Positions 17,834 to 26,232 of a DNA stretch of 64,000 nt are shown one piece after another. Under the pieces are notes generated by a model. The model searched no databases. It saw only the letters and a program-made list of their open reading frames with translations, and was not told where the DNA came from. How positions within the stretch are numbered: position 1 is the stretch's first letter; every line of letters begins with the position of its first letter. This stretch comes from Natronobacterium haloterrestre (GTDB lineage: Archaea > Halobacteriota > Halobacteria > Halobacteriales > Natrialbaceae): contig NZ_FOKW01000010.1 of assembly GCF_900112205.1 (NCBI RefSeq), positions 1-64,000 of the forward strand, written 5' to 3'. Both the position numbers and the translations under genes were made by a program.

Positions 17834-18874
17834 TTATCCGCGGCCGCCGTCGGCTTCGGTCTCCGTCTCGATCTCGGCGTCGGGTCGACCCTCTTCCGAC
17901 TCGCGGTCCTGCCGACCACCGCTCTCGGCTGCCGTCGACTTTTTCGTGATCCGCTCGAGGCGACGGCGCTGTTCGCGGTGTAAGGTGACGAGCAGGTCCG
18001 AGAGCACGCCGAACATGAGCAACTGGACGCCAAGCAGGATGCCTGCCGCGGAGACGAGCGCCAGGATTTCGTGGCCGATCCCGTACTGCACCCACTCCCA
18101 GACGACGTAGGCCGCGATGAGCGCGCCAGTAACGATACCCGTGACCCCGAGGCTGCCGAAATAAAAGAGCGGGTTGTTGGTCTTGGCCAGCGAGTACAGC
18201 GCCAGGATGATCGTTCCGCCGTCTTTCACGGGGTGAAGGTTCGTCTCGGAGTCCTCCGGTCGGGCACTGTAGCTGATCGGGACGACCGTCGTGTCGACAC
18301 CGTGTTTCACACACTCGACGGCGAGTTCGGTCTCGATCGTAAAGCCGTCAGAATCGAGCGAGAGGCGTTCGAAGGAGTCGACCGTAAACGCCCGGTAGCC
18401 CGAGAGGATGTCCTCGTAGTCGGCTCCGTGGATGAACCGGAACGAGCGATTGATCAGCCGGTTCCCGACGCCGTTCAGGGCCTTCATCGCGTCGTCGTCC
18501 ATATCTGCGAACCGGTTACCGATCACGTGCTCGTAGCCGCGGGACAGCGGCTCGAGCATCCGCTCGGCGTCCGCGGGGTCGTACGTGCCGTCACCGTCGA
18601 GCATCAGGACGTAAGGGACGTCGATGTACTCGACGGCCTCGCGGACGGCCTGGCCCTTCCCGTCGCCTGACTGGACGAGTACCTGTGCGCCGCGGTCGCG
18701 GGCGATCTCCTGGGTGTCGTCCTCGGAGCCGCCGTCGACGACGACGACGTTCCCGTAGCCCTCCTCGTGGAAGCCGTCGATCACGTCGCCGATCGTCGCC
18801 GCCTCGTCGAGGGTCGGAATGAGGACGCACACCTCGTCGGACGCGATCTCGCGCGTCGTCCCGGTATCGCTCAT
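17834..18874 (-). CDS. aglJ: Dolichyl-phosphate hexosyltransferase AglJ-like (GT2)
   Basis: A glycosyltransferase of about 346 residues that in Haloferax attaches the first hexose of the N-glycan to dolichol phosphate. The GT2 domain shows CVLIPTLDEAATIGDVIDG, VVVDGGSEDDT, the DGDGTY metal motif (DxD-like) and GNRFADM...ILSGYRAFTVDSF. Two membrane helices follow (FYFGSLGVTGIVTGALIAAYVVW and ILALVSAAGILLGVQLLMFGVL), then a basic then acidic tail with a coiled-coil-like LHREQRRRLERI. ATG 18874 fits the family start; a start at 18934 would add 20 residues. It opens the glycosylation locus. Confidence 0.9.
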   Translation of the reverse strand: MSDTGTTREIASDEVCVLIPTLDEAATIGDVIDGFHEEGYGNVVVVDGGSEDDTQEIARDRGAQVLVQSGDGKGQAVREAVEYIDVPYVLMLDGDGTYDPADAERMLEPLSRGYEHVIGNRFADMDDDAMKALNGVGNRLINRSFRFIHGADYEDILSGYRAFTVDSFERLSLDSDGFTIETELAVECVKHGVDTTVVPISYSARPEDSETNLHPVKDGGTIILALYSLAKTNNPLFYFGSLGVTGIVTGALIAAYVVWEWVQYGIGHEILALVSAAGILLGVQLLMFGVLSDLLVTLHREQRRRLERITKKSTAAESGGRQDRESEEGRPDAEIETETEADGGRG

Positions 18875-18934
18875 GGCGATGACCTCCCCACCGCCGTCGC
18901 GATCCGCGTGCGCGAGCGTCCCGTCATTCTCCAT

Positions 18935-19039
18935 CGGCAGTCACTCTCTCGTCGGGGCGCAAAAGGTTACTGAAAGCTGTCGTGGGGTCGAACGACGGCT
19001 TCCGAACTATGACGACGCTATCCGTGCAGCCACATACAC
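18935..19039. other. Divergent intergenic region upstream of aglJ
   Basis: About 100 bp between aglJ and the frameshifted VapB-like gene. No clear TATA box or repeat was resolved. Confidence 0.3.
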
Positions 19040-19319
19040 ATGAGGACGAAGACGATCAGCAACCGAGAGGCTGTCTACGAGCGCCTGTGTGCACGGAAGC
19101 GGGACGATGAGAGTTTCATCGACCTTCTTGATCAGCTGCTCGACGCGTCCGACTCTGGCTGGAGGGCGAGTACGGAGCGCTTTCGAGGACGACGTAGCGG
19201 GAGTCGAGGAGATCATCGCTCGGGTACGGGCCGAATCCGGCAGGGGACAGGTTGATCGGCAACGCGACGGGCTCGAGGCGTTCGGCGATCTGACCGACGA
19301 GGAAACGGACGACGGGTAA
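19040..19319 (+). pseudogene. Frameshifted VapB-type antitoxin (PF02697-like)
   Basis: ATG 19040 opens MRTKTISNREAVYERLCARK...DESFIDLLDQLLDASDSGWRAS, the typical start of archaeal VapB (DUF217) antitoxins. The expected continuation, AFEDDVAGVEEIIARVRAES then DRQRDGLEAFGDLTDE, is found in the +1 frame and ends at 19319. A single extra base at about 19170-19185 explains the break. The intact product would be about 92 residues. No VapC toxin follows. It is likely a decayed toxin-antitoxin remnant beside the glycosylation genes. Confidence 0.75.
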
Positions 19320-19396
19320 GCTGCTGGATGCGACGCTTTGATACATCAAGACGTCGCTCGACGACATTTTTGTGTATGAGAGCAGACATCTACCAC

Positions 19397-19621
19397 GTGA
19401 GCAAGAACATCGTTATCTCGGACGACGTTTACCGGAGACTAAAACGGGAGCAGGGGGACCAGAGTTTCAGTGACGTCATTCGAGACCACCTTGAGGAAGG
19501 ACGACGGCTCGCCGACGTTACGGGTGAGGGAGTTCTCGACCAGGAAACGCACAGCACCGTCGAGGCCGACGTTCGGGAACTGAGTCGTAGAACGCGCTCG
19601 AGGTTCGACGACGAGCGATGA
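19397..19621 (+). CDS. VapB-type antitoxin without its toxin
   Basis: A 74-residue protein from GTG 19397 (or 81 from ATG 19376). SKNIVISDDVYRRLKREQGD and SFSDVIRDHLEEG match the VapB/DUF217 antitoxin pattern of a short DNA-binding N-terminus and a charged toxin-wrapping tail. The stop overlaps an ATG (ATGA, 19618-19621), the usual coupling to vapC. The downstream frame encodes no PIN domain and runs antisense into aglM. The toxin gene therefore seems to be missing, leaving an orphan antitoxin. Confidence 0.7.
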   Translation: MSKNIVISDDVYRRLKREQGDQSFSDVIRDHLEEGRRLADVTGEGVLDQETHSTVEADVRELSRRTRSRFDDER

Positions 19622-19637
19622 AACGCTGTGATTGTCG

Positions 19638-20939
19638 TTACCAGGTCAGCCCCTCGTACACCTCGAGGGCATCCCGATCGACGTCGATCCGTCGCCCGTC
19701 GACGAGCACCCGCCGGGCCATCCCGTCGAACTCGCCATCGAGGTCGTCGAACTCCGGCCAGTCGGTGGCGACGACGGCCCCGTCGGCCCCCTCGAGGGCA
19801 GCCTCCGCGGAGTCGGCGAACTCGAGGTCGGTGTCGGGGTACTTCTCGCGGACGTTCTCCGTGGCGACGGGATCGTAGGCGACGATCGACGCGCCTCGGT
19901 TCTCGAGGTGCTCGAGGACGTCCAGCGCGCGGGACTTCCGAACGTCGTCCGTGCCCGGCTTGAACGAGAGTCCGAGGACGGCGATGCGGGCTCCCTCGAG
20001 GTCGACGTGATCGGCCAGCAGGGAGACGAGTCGACGCGGCTGCTCGTCGTTGACCGCGACGACGGCGTCCAGCAGTTCGGGTTCGTACCCCTGCTCGCGA
20101 GCGCCCGCCCGGAGCGCGGCGACGTCCTTCGGGAAGCAGGACCCGCCCCAGCCAAGCCCCGAGCGCATGAACCGCTCCGAGATGCGATCGTCGAGGCCGA
20201 CCGCCTCGAGTACCTCGTAGGCGTCCGCGCCGTACTCCTTGGCGATGTTCCCGAGTTCGTTGACCAGCGAGACCTTCGACGCGAGGAAGGCATTGTTCGC
20301 GTACTTGATGAGCTCCGCCTCGCGGACGTCGGTCTCGACGAGGTGAGTGCCCTCGTTCGCGAGAATTGGGGCGTAGAGGTCGCGGAGGGTGGTCGCTGCG
20401 GCGTCGGTTCTGGTTCCGAGGACGACCTTGTCCGGCTCGAGGAAGTCACCCACCGCGGTTCCCATGCGGAGGAACTCGGGGTTCATCGCGACCTCGATCC
20501 CCTCGCCGATCGGGGTGCCCGATTCGTCGGCGAGGATCGGTGCGACGACCTCCTCCGTAGTGCCGGGGAGGACCGTACTCTTGACCACGACGAGGTGATC
20601 GTCGTCCTTCTCGGCCAGCGCCTCGCCGAGCATCTCCGCGCCGGCCCGCATCGGGGCGAGTTCGAGGCTGCCGTCCTCGCTCTGGGGCGTGGGCAGACAG
20701 AGCAGCGTGACGTCCGTCTCGCGTGCTTCGGCGTAGTCCGTCGTCGCGCGAAGCGAGTCGCCCGCGTGTTCGGCGATGCGGGGCTCGAGGCCCGACTCGT
20801 GGATCGGGGCCTCCCCCGCGTTGATCGTTTCGACGATTTCTTCGTCGATCTCGACGTTGACGACGTCGTGGCCGAGGTCGGCGAGGCAGGCGGCGACCGT
20901 GGTGCCGACGTACCCGCTGCCGACGATGGAGACGTTCAT
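19638..20939 (-). CDS. aglM: UDP-glucose 6-dehydrogenase AglM
   Basis: A 433-residue NAD-dependent enzyme oxidising UDP-glucose to UDP-glucuronate, the uronic acid donor for N-glycans. The N-terminal Rossmann motif is VSIVGSGYVGTTVAACLADLGH. The conserved Lys212 region (ELIKYANNAFLASKVSLVNE) and the catalytic Cys268 in GLGWGGSCFPKD are intact. The C-terminal UDP-binding domain has LGLSFKPGTDDVRKSRALDV. The length is normal. A decayed nucleotidyltransferase gene lies directly upstream on the same strand, where aglF would make the UDP-glucose substrate. Confidence 0.93.
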   Translation of the reverse strand: MNVSIVGSGYVGTTVAACLADLGHDVVNVEIDEEIVETINAGEAPIHESGLEPRIAEHAGDSLRATTDYAEARETDVTLLCLPTPQSEDGSLELAPMRAGAEMLGEALAEKDDDHLVVVKSTVLPGTTEEVVAPILADESGTPIGEGIEVAMNPEFLRMGTAVGDFLEPDKVVLGTRTDAAATTLRDLYAPILANEGTHLVETDVREAELIKYANNAFLASKVSLVNELGNIAKEYGADAYEVLEAVGLDDRISERFMRSGLGWGGSCFPKDVAALRAGAREQGYEPELLDAVVAVNDEQPRRLVSLLADHVDLEGARIAVLGLSFKPGTDDVRKSRALDVLEHLENRGASIVAYDPVATENVREKYPDTDLEFADSAEAALEGADGAVVATDWPEFDDLDGEFDGMARRVLVDGRRIDVDRDALEVYEGLTW

Positions 20940-21039
20940 ACGGGATGCGAGGACCGGTCGGCGTTAGTCGTTTTTGGTTGGTACCCACCGTTTCGCCGTA
21001 GGTCAAACCTGTCTGGGTTGGCGGTCTCGAGTTCTCCTC
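20940..21039. other. Short region upstream of aglM
   Basis: About 100 bp between aglM and the decayed aglF. Only a weak A-rich element (on the minus strand, near 20975) could serve as a TATA box for aglM. Confidence 0.3.
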
Positions 21040-21705
21040 GCTCTCCCCTTTCTGTTTGCTTCTCGAGTCGTTTTCTTCGATCTCGATCTTCGGGGTAGCT
21101 GATGTCGATCCGTTAGCCACCTCCGGATCGCGTCGATTGTCCGACTGGACTGAATCAGCGGGTCAATTGCATCTGGGAGTTCGTACTCGCCGTGGGCGCT
21201 GGGTTTGCCAGGCGACTGGCATGGAATACCGCTGGCGCGAATGTGTAGAAGCCAGTCATCTCGAGGGCGAAAGTCGGGCTGTCCGGTTTCTGCCTTACTG
21301 CGAGGATTTTGCCGTATTCGTTGGTGAGGACGCCGTACCGTAACGCTTCCTCGTGCGGGACTTCTTCGACGAGGAACGCGGCGTCAGCACGCTCTTTTCG
21401 GTGGGGTTTGTCACGTCACGCAAATCGCCCGGACGACTTATCCCTCGAATCAGCATGCAGTCGTCCACGTCGGGTTCGGCCTGCAGAACCACCTGGGCGA
21501 GCTCGAGTTGTTCGCACTGGCGAACATACGTGATCGGGACGTCCTCGCCCTCGTCGTCGTATCACTCGATGATCCGTTCCTTCCGATACGCGACGGTGGA
21601 AGCAGAGGCACCGATCTCGAGCATGTTGCTGGAGACGTTCCCGATGACAGGTGGCCGTCGACCTCGAGGAGTACTTTGGGTTTGTTTCGGTGGGGGCAGA
21701 GTGGG
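21040..21705 (-). pseudogene. aglF: Decayed aglF-type sugar-1-phosphate nucleotidyltransferase
   Basis: No single frame is open, but minus-strand fragments follow the order of AglF (UTP:glucose-1-phosphate uridylyltransferase). These are RNKPKVLLEVDG at about 21700-21665, RKERIIE then a TGA stop (21562-21564), then VPITYVRQ and VVLQAEPDVDDCMLIRG. After a frameshift near 21378 come FLVEEVPHEEALRYGVLTNE and GFYTFAPAVFHAS, and after another HGEYELPDAID and RTIDAIR. A further shift gives RIDISYPEDRDR at the C-terminus. The N-terminal GEGTR-type loop is missing and the homology stops where AT-rich DNA begins (about 21710). The gene cannot make an active enzyme. Confidence 0.8.
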
Positions 21706-21851
21706 TATCATGGTAAATACGGCGAAACTGGGAAATCACATGCTTTCGAGATATAATCCTACCAATACATATCAAATACGGGAGGTAGCCGCCAGCCAGT
21801 ATCTCGTAATAATGCCAATACTTTATCCCGTTCAAATCGTATTGGTGCCGT

Positions 21852-22856
21852 ATGGGACTAGTTAAAAAAGGAATACATACCTATCGAGAAAACGGCCTTC
21901 TAAATACGGTAGAAAAATCGACATCATTTATTCGATCACATCCCCACTACTTACACCACGCCATCACAAACTTGGCGTTTCGGTTGCGGTACGGCGAAGG
22001 AACGGATGTTATGGCAAAAGACTGGGACAATCTATTACTGTTGGACGCATGTCGATATGATATATTTTCCGATGAAAATAATATTGACGGAGATCTTCAG
22101 TCGGTTATTTCTCATGGCTCCTCAAGCCTTGAATTTATTGAGGAGAACTTCGCGAATGAGGATCTCCACGACACGGTGTATGTAACTGCTAATACGTATT
22201 ACGATGTCCTTGATGATGATGTTTTCCACGCCGTAATAACCTGCTTTGATCACTGGGATGAGGAATTGATGACTGTCCCTCCCGGTGGTGTCGTGGAAAC
22301 AGCGCTCAAGGCTCACGAGCAATATCCCCAAAAGCGTTTGATCATACACTTCATGCAGCCACACGCTCCGTACATCGGTGAAAAGGGGCGAGAATTGCGG
22401 GAACGATTGAGCCGTCAAATAAACATAACAGGAATGACACTAGAGCGGGCTCAAAAAGACTCCCGTACAGAGACAGAGAACTCGCCCCGGACTGTCCAAA
22501 CGATAGAAGCCCCTACAGTCGACGGGTTGGATGTTTCTGATACTGAAATAAGAGAGGCATACACAGAAAACCTAAATGTGGTTCTGTCCCACGTGAAAGA
22601 ATTATTACCCCAACTAACTGGAAAGACAGTGATTAGTGCGGACCATGGAGAGTTACTAGGAGAACGTGTGTTTCCCCTGTATCGGAAACGATATGAACAC
22701 CCGACTTATCTCCACGTTCCGGAACTATGTATTGTTCCTTGGTTAGTGATAGAGGGGGACGAAAGAAAATATGTCAATCCAGAACCCCCTGAACGATATG
22801 ATTCGATGCGGCAGGAAGAGCTGGATGAAAAATTGGAAGCCCTTGGATACAGATAG
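21852..22856 (+). CDS. Alkaline-phosphatase/sulfatase-superfamily protein
   Basis: A 334-residue protein with the alkaline phosphatase core. WDNLLLLDACRYDIF gives the first metal-binding Asp, ISHGSSSLEFIEENF the probable Ser/Thr nucleophile, and VISADHGELLGE the second metal site; HPTYLHVPELCIVPWL follows. It ends LEALGYR. The CxPxR formylglycine motif is absent, so it is probably not a classical sulfatase. A phosphodiesterase or phosphotransferase acting on surface glycans is possible. There is no signal peptide, so it would act in the cytoplasm. It lies in AT-rich DNA unlike its neighbours. Confidence 0.78.
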   Translation: MGLVKKGIHTYRENGLLNTVEKSTSFIRSHPHYLHHAITNLAFRLRYGEGTDVMAKDWDNLLLLDACRYDIFSDENNIDGDLQSVISHGSSSLEFIEENFANEDLHDTVYVTANTYYDVLDDDVFHAVITCFDHWDEELMTVPPGGVVETALKAHEQYPQKRLIIHFMQPHAPYIGEKGRELRERLSRQINITGMTLERAQKDSRTETENSPRTVQTIEAPTVDGLDVSDTEIREAYTENLNVVLSHVKELLPQLTGKTVISADHGELLGERVFPLYRKRYEHPTYLHVPELCIVPWLVIEGDERKYVNPEPPERYDSMRQEELDEKLEALGYR

Positions 22857-22990
22857 CACATCCTTATCATGTGATGTTTGGAAGGCCATCTTGGGTCTAT
22901 GTGATCAACCTGGATTCGGACTAACGACTATAGCAACGCCTCCATCAGTCGTTTCTCAAGGTTTTTGTTCCTCAGCGAAAAAAGCATGAT

Positions 22991-24454
22991 ATGAGTGATT
23001 TGCCGAACGTTCTCTTGGTGATTTTAGATAGCGCTCGAGCCAAGAACATGGGGGTGTACGGTTATGACCGTGAGACGACTCCGTTTTTGGACGGATTTGC
23101 GGAAGCGGCGACTCTCTATCAGCAACCACGTTCCCCGAGCATTCACAGCATCGCGAGCCACGTGAGTATGTTTACTGGATATCACGTAGAGGAACATCGG
23201 GCGATACACCACGATTCGCAAATTGATTTAGAGGAGACCATCTGGAGAGAATTAAGCGGCGACCACGATTACAGTACCGGACTGTTCACACCGAATCGCA
23301 TAATCTCGCATGCGTCTAACTTAGCGGAGGCGTTCGAGTTCACCGAGATAGCTGACGTTCAGACTTCGCATAAGCGTCGTAAAAAACTCTTCCAGGACGC
23401 GTACGGACCACGGGACACCAAAGCCCATCTTTCGGTTTTTGGTAATTTTCAGCGGAGTTTAAAAAATGACCAACCACTTCGATCTCTTTGTAACTGCGGG
23501 TGGGAAGGATTTCGCAAACTGGAAACAAAAGTAAAACGGATAGACGACAACAAAACGATTTCTGGTGACCGGTTTATCGAGCGTTTCTTGGAGTGGGAAA
23601 AGGACCAGTCCGGACAATGGGCTGCCTGTTTGAATCTTATGGACACTCACAGTCCATACCTTCCCGACCCGCAATATAATCGCTGGGGGGACAAGTCAAC
23701 GCTCAAGATGCAGAACGGAAAGACGATCCCGAGTGGTGATCTGTTAACAGGGGTTCGTAGTTGGGATGAATTGCGGGCATTGGAAGCGTTGTACGATGGA
23801 TCTATCTTTCAGGTTGACCAACAATTAAAAACACTTTTCAACCAATTATCAGAAGATGATGAACTGGAGAACACGCTCGTGATTGTAACGAGCGACCACG
23901 GTGAGGGTTTTGGTGAAAGAAGCAGACTTACTCCCGAAATCAAGATCCCGGGCCATAATTGGGGGATCCATGAGGTCCTTACTCATGTTCCGCTTATTGT
24001 TAAATATCCTGGTCAGAAGGACGGAAAATCCGTCTCTGAAACGGCATCACTCACGAATATTCCGGACGTGATTCGGGCCGTACTGTCTTCTTCGAGTGAG
24101 AAAGATCAATTCACAAAGGACGACCTTGTTCTGTCATCAACATATAGAATGTTAGATAAAAATACGAATAAGTTCCCAACAATTGATAATATAAATAATT
24201 TCACTGGTCCCTGGCGAGCAGTTTATGAAAATAATAAAAATGGTGTAAAAAAGTATGCTCAGCATAAAGGCCAATCGGTCACGGTATCTATTGAGTCTCC
24301 ATTTGAACAGGAAGTCGTTGAAGAACATACGCCAAGACCAGTCAACGAAATATATGATGCCTTGCACCCTGCGGGAATAGGTGAGGACAATGATTCAGTT
24401 GGACTCACCGACGAACTAGAAGATCACTTGAAGGATTTGGGGTATATTCGATAA
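22991..24454 (+). CDS. Sulfatase-fold protein (alkaline phosphatase superfamily)
   Basis: A 487-residue protein with LPNVLLVILDSARAKNMGVYG, SPSIHSIASHVSMFTGYH in the nucleophile region, LVIVTSDHGEGFGE and NWGIHEVLTHVPLIVKYPG. This is the order of sulfatases, but the nucleophile segment lacks C/S-x-P-x-R. The C-terminus ends LKDLGYIR. No signal peptide or membrane helix is present. It follows the previous gene in the same direction after 134 bp and shares its AT-rich codon use. A role in trimming or modifying the surface glycan is inferred from context. Confidence 0.82.
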   Translation: MSDLPNVLLVILDSARAKNMGVYGYDRETTPFLDGFAEAATLYQQPRSPSIHSIASHVSMFTGYHVEEHRAIHHDSQIDLEETIWRELSGDHDYSTGLFTPNRIISHASNLAEAFEFTEIADVQTSHKRRKKLFQDAYGPRDTKAHLSVFGNFQRSLKNDQPLRSLCNCGWEGFRKLETKVKRIDDNKTISGDRFIERFLEWEKDQSGQWAACLNLMDTHSPYLPDPQYNRWGDKSTLKMQNGKTIPSGDLLTGVRSWDELRALEALYDGSIFQVDQQLKTLFNQLSEDDELENTLVIVTSDHGEGFGERSRLTPEIKIPGHNWGIHEVLTHVPLIVKYPGQKDGKSVSETASLTNIPDVIRAVLSSSSEKDQFTKDDLVLSSTYRMLDKNTNKFPTIDNINNFTGPWRAVYENNKNGVKKYAQHKGQSVTVSIESPFEQEVVEEHTPRPVNEIYDALHPAGIGEDNDSVGLTDELEDHLKDLGYIR

Positions 24455-24470
24455 TCGATGTCGAAAATCT

Positions 24471-24490
24471 CTTGCTATATGTGGAGCAAG
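24471..24490 (+). terminator. Possible terminator hairpin after the sulfatase-fold gene
   Basis: CTTGCT and AGCAAG arms around an 8-nt loop, followed by a T-rich stretch, 17 bp after the stop at 24454 and between convergent genes. The stem is short. Confidence 0.35.
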
Positions 24491-24604
24491 TTCTCGATTC
24501 CGTTCTTTACGTTTGCTTCTTGTTAGAGTGGTGTTATTTCCGAAAATATACTCTTGAATCGTAATTCTCGTTAATAATAGGCACTTAACGGCTAATCAAT
24601 CCAA

Positions 24605-26095
24605 TTATCGATAACCAAGAGACTCGAGACGGTCGAGCACCTCTTCTTCGTCGTCGTATTCGACACTTCTATTATCTGAGGCGTTGGGGTCGTTTTCGGA
24701 GTGAGTGTACCGCGAGAGCAGTTCTTCCAGTTGTGCCCGGAGTTTGGCCGCCTGTTCGGACCGGTCCTCGACGAGATTCTCCGTCTCGTTTGGATCCGTG
24801 GTCAAATCGTACAATTGCTCGGCTGCACCATGAGGACGCTCACAGTATCGACACGCTGGATCACCGACTGCGCGCAGATACTTCCAATTCTGGGTTCTGA
24901 TACCGCGGAATCGCTGTGTGTTCGCCTCTTCAAGCAAAATTGCTTCCCGGGAGTCCCACGTATCGTCACTATCTGATCCCTCAAGGAGAGGGAGAAGCGA
25001 TCGACCATCTGCGTCGAATTCAGTTGGAGATCCCTTACTGTCGTCTAATACATCGAGTACGGTCGGTGCGATATCCGTAATATTGACAAGTTCGGAGACG
25101 CGATCGACCGCATCGAACGGTGGACGAACGATCAGCGGGACGCGAACCGTCGCCTCGTAGAGGCCGTGGTGCTCGAAATAAATGTCGTGCTCGCCCAGCG
25201 ACTCGCCGTGGTCGGCTACTATGAGGACCAGCGTTTCCTCAAGCATCCCCCGATCGCGGAGAACGGAGAGAAGTGAGTCGATTTTCCGGTCGGCTTCGGT
25301 GGCCGCCGCGTCATACTGGGCTCGCGCGAGCGCTGTACCGATACCAACCTCGTGGCCTCGCCACTGGTCGTTGTTCTGATTGACTACGCCACCGGGTTGC
25401 AGACTGTTATAGGTGATCGATCCCGTCGGAAACCGTTCGGCAATCTCAGTTAGCGGCGTATTCTCGTATTCGAATCGTTCCAAGTATCGCTCGACGAGGT
25501 TTTCGTCGACGTCATACGGTGTATGCGTATCCATCAGGTGGACCAGTGAATAAAACCGGTCTGCGTCTTCGAGAAACGAATCGAACGCTTCGACGATTTC
25601 GTTTTCGTCGTCGCTTCCAGTTCGATCAGTGAGACTGTTATATACGCCGGAAATAACGTCTCCGATCGATGGATGGACCGAATAAAGGATGTCACTAACC
25701 GCCTTTTCCAAGGACTTGAGCCGCCAGTGAGCAGAAGTCAACTCCGGATAGCGATCGAAACCGCGACGGTGCCACCGTCCGAGTGGTCGCCCGAACGCAC
25801 CGGTCGCGAATCCACGTTTATTAAGGACTGACGGTAGCGTCGATGTGTCTTCAACACGCTTTTTTTCCATCTCGCTCACATGGGATCCGTGGTTGAGTAC
25901 GCCATGTGTTCGCGGATACTGACCCGTCTGAAGTGATGTTAAGGCCGGGTCGGTCGCATTCGTCGTACTGTAAGCATTCTCGAAGATTGTTCCGTCAGCA
26001 GCGAGTTCGTCAATAGTCGGTGTGACCGATCGCCCGCCGTAACTCCCGACGCGGTCGACGCGAAGCGCATCAACGACGACGACGAGGATATTCAT
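24605..26095 (-). CDS. Sulfatase-fold protein (alkaline phosphatase superfamily)
   Basis: A 496-residue protein. MNILVVVVDALRVDRVGSYG gives the first metal-binding Asp, STTNATDPALTSLQTGQYP the nucleophile segment with Thr in place of Cys, and LVLIVADHGESLGEHDIYFE the second metal site; HHGLYEATVRVPLIVRPP follows. The C-terminus, RLESLGYR, matches that of the two preceding proteins. Its composition is nearer the chromosomal average, so it may not share their recent origin. The substrate is unknown; phosphoglycan or sulfoglycan processing fits the neighbourhood. It is divergent from the GT61-like gene. Confidence 0.85.
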   Translation of the reverse strand: MNILVVVVDALRVDRVGSYGGRSVTPTIDELAADGTIFENAYSTTNATDPALTSLQTGQYPRTHGVLNHGSHVSEMEKKRVEDTSTLPSVLNKRGFATGAFGRPLGRWHRRGFDRYPELTSAHWRLKSLEKAVSDILYSVHPSIGDVISGVYNSLTDRTGSDDENEIVEAFDSFLEDADRFYSLVHLMDTHTPYDVDENLVERYLERFEYENTPLTEIAERFPTGSITYNSLQPGGVVNQNNDQWRGHEVGIGTALARAQYDAAATEADRKIDSLLSVLRDRGMLEETLVLIVADHGESLGEHDIYFEHHGLYEATVRVPLIVRPPFDAVDRVSELVNITDIAPTVLDVLDDSKGSPTEFDADGRSLLPLLEGSDSDDTWDSREAILLEEANTQRFRGIRTQNWKYLRAVGDPACRYCERPHGAAEQLYDLTTDPNETENLVEDRSEQAAKLRAQLEELLSRYTHSENDPNASDNRSVEYDDEEEVLDRLESLGYR

Positions 26096-26232
26096 TGTTC
26101 GACCTTACTCGAGCAACGGATTAAAATACCACGTCTCGTACCGGTATCACGATCGTGCGTTCTGCGGGTCCTTGTTGTCTGGCCGTCAGCTACTTTCATT
26201 ACTGGCTTCAATATCCATCGAAAACTCTCCGT

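Larger units (their letters stand above)
21706..24604. other. AT-rich segment, probably acquired
   Basis: Base composition falls sharply here compared with both sides. Codons such as ATA, TTA and AAA are frequent, in contrast to the GC-ending codons of the rest of the window. It spans the two plus-strand alkaline-phosphatase-superfamily genes and their flanks. The left edge coincides with the lost 5' end of aglF. No integrase, transposase or terminal repeats were found. Confidence 0.6.

Noticed and set aside
19618-19878. Frame after vapB as a VapC toxin
   Set aside because: It is Ser/Arg-rich, lacks PIN-domain Asp residues and is antisense to aglM.
21353-21865. 170-codon plus-strand frame upstream of the first sulfatase-fold gene
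   Set aside because: It lies opposite the aglF remnant and has no fold-like pattern.
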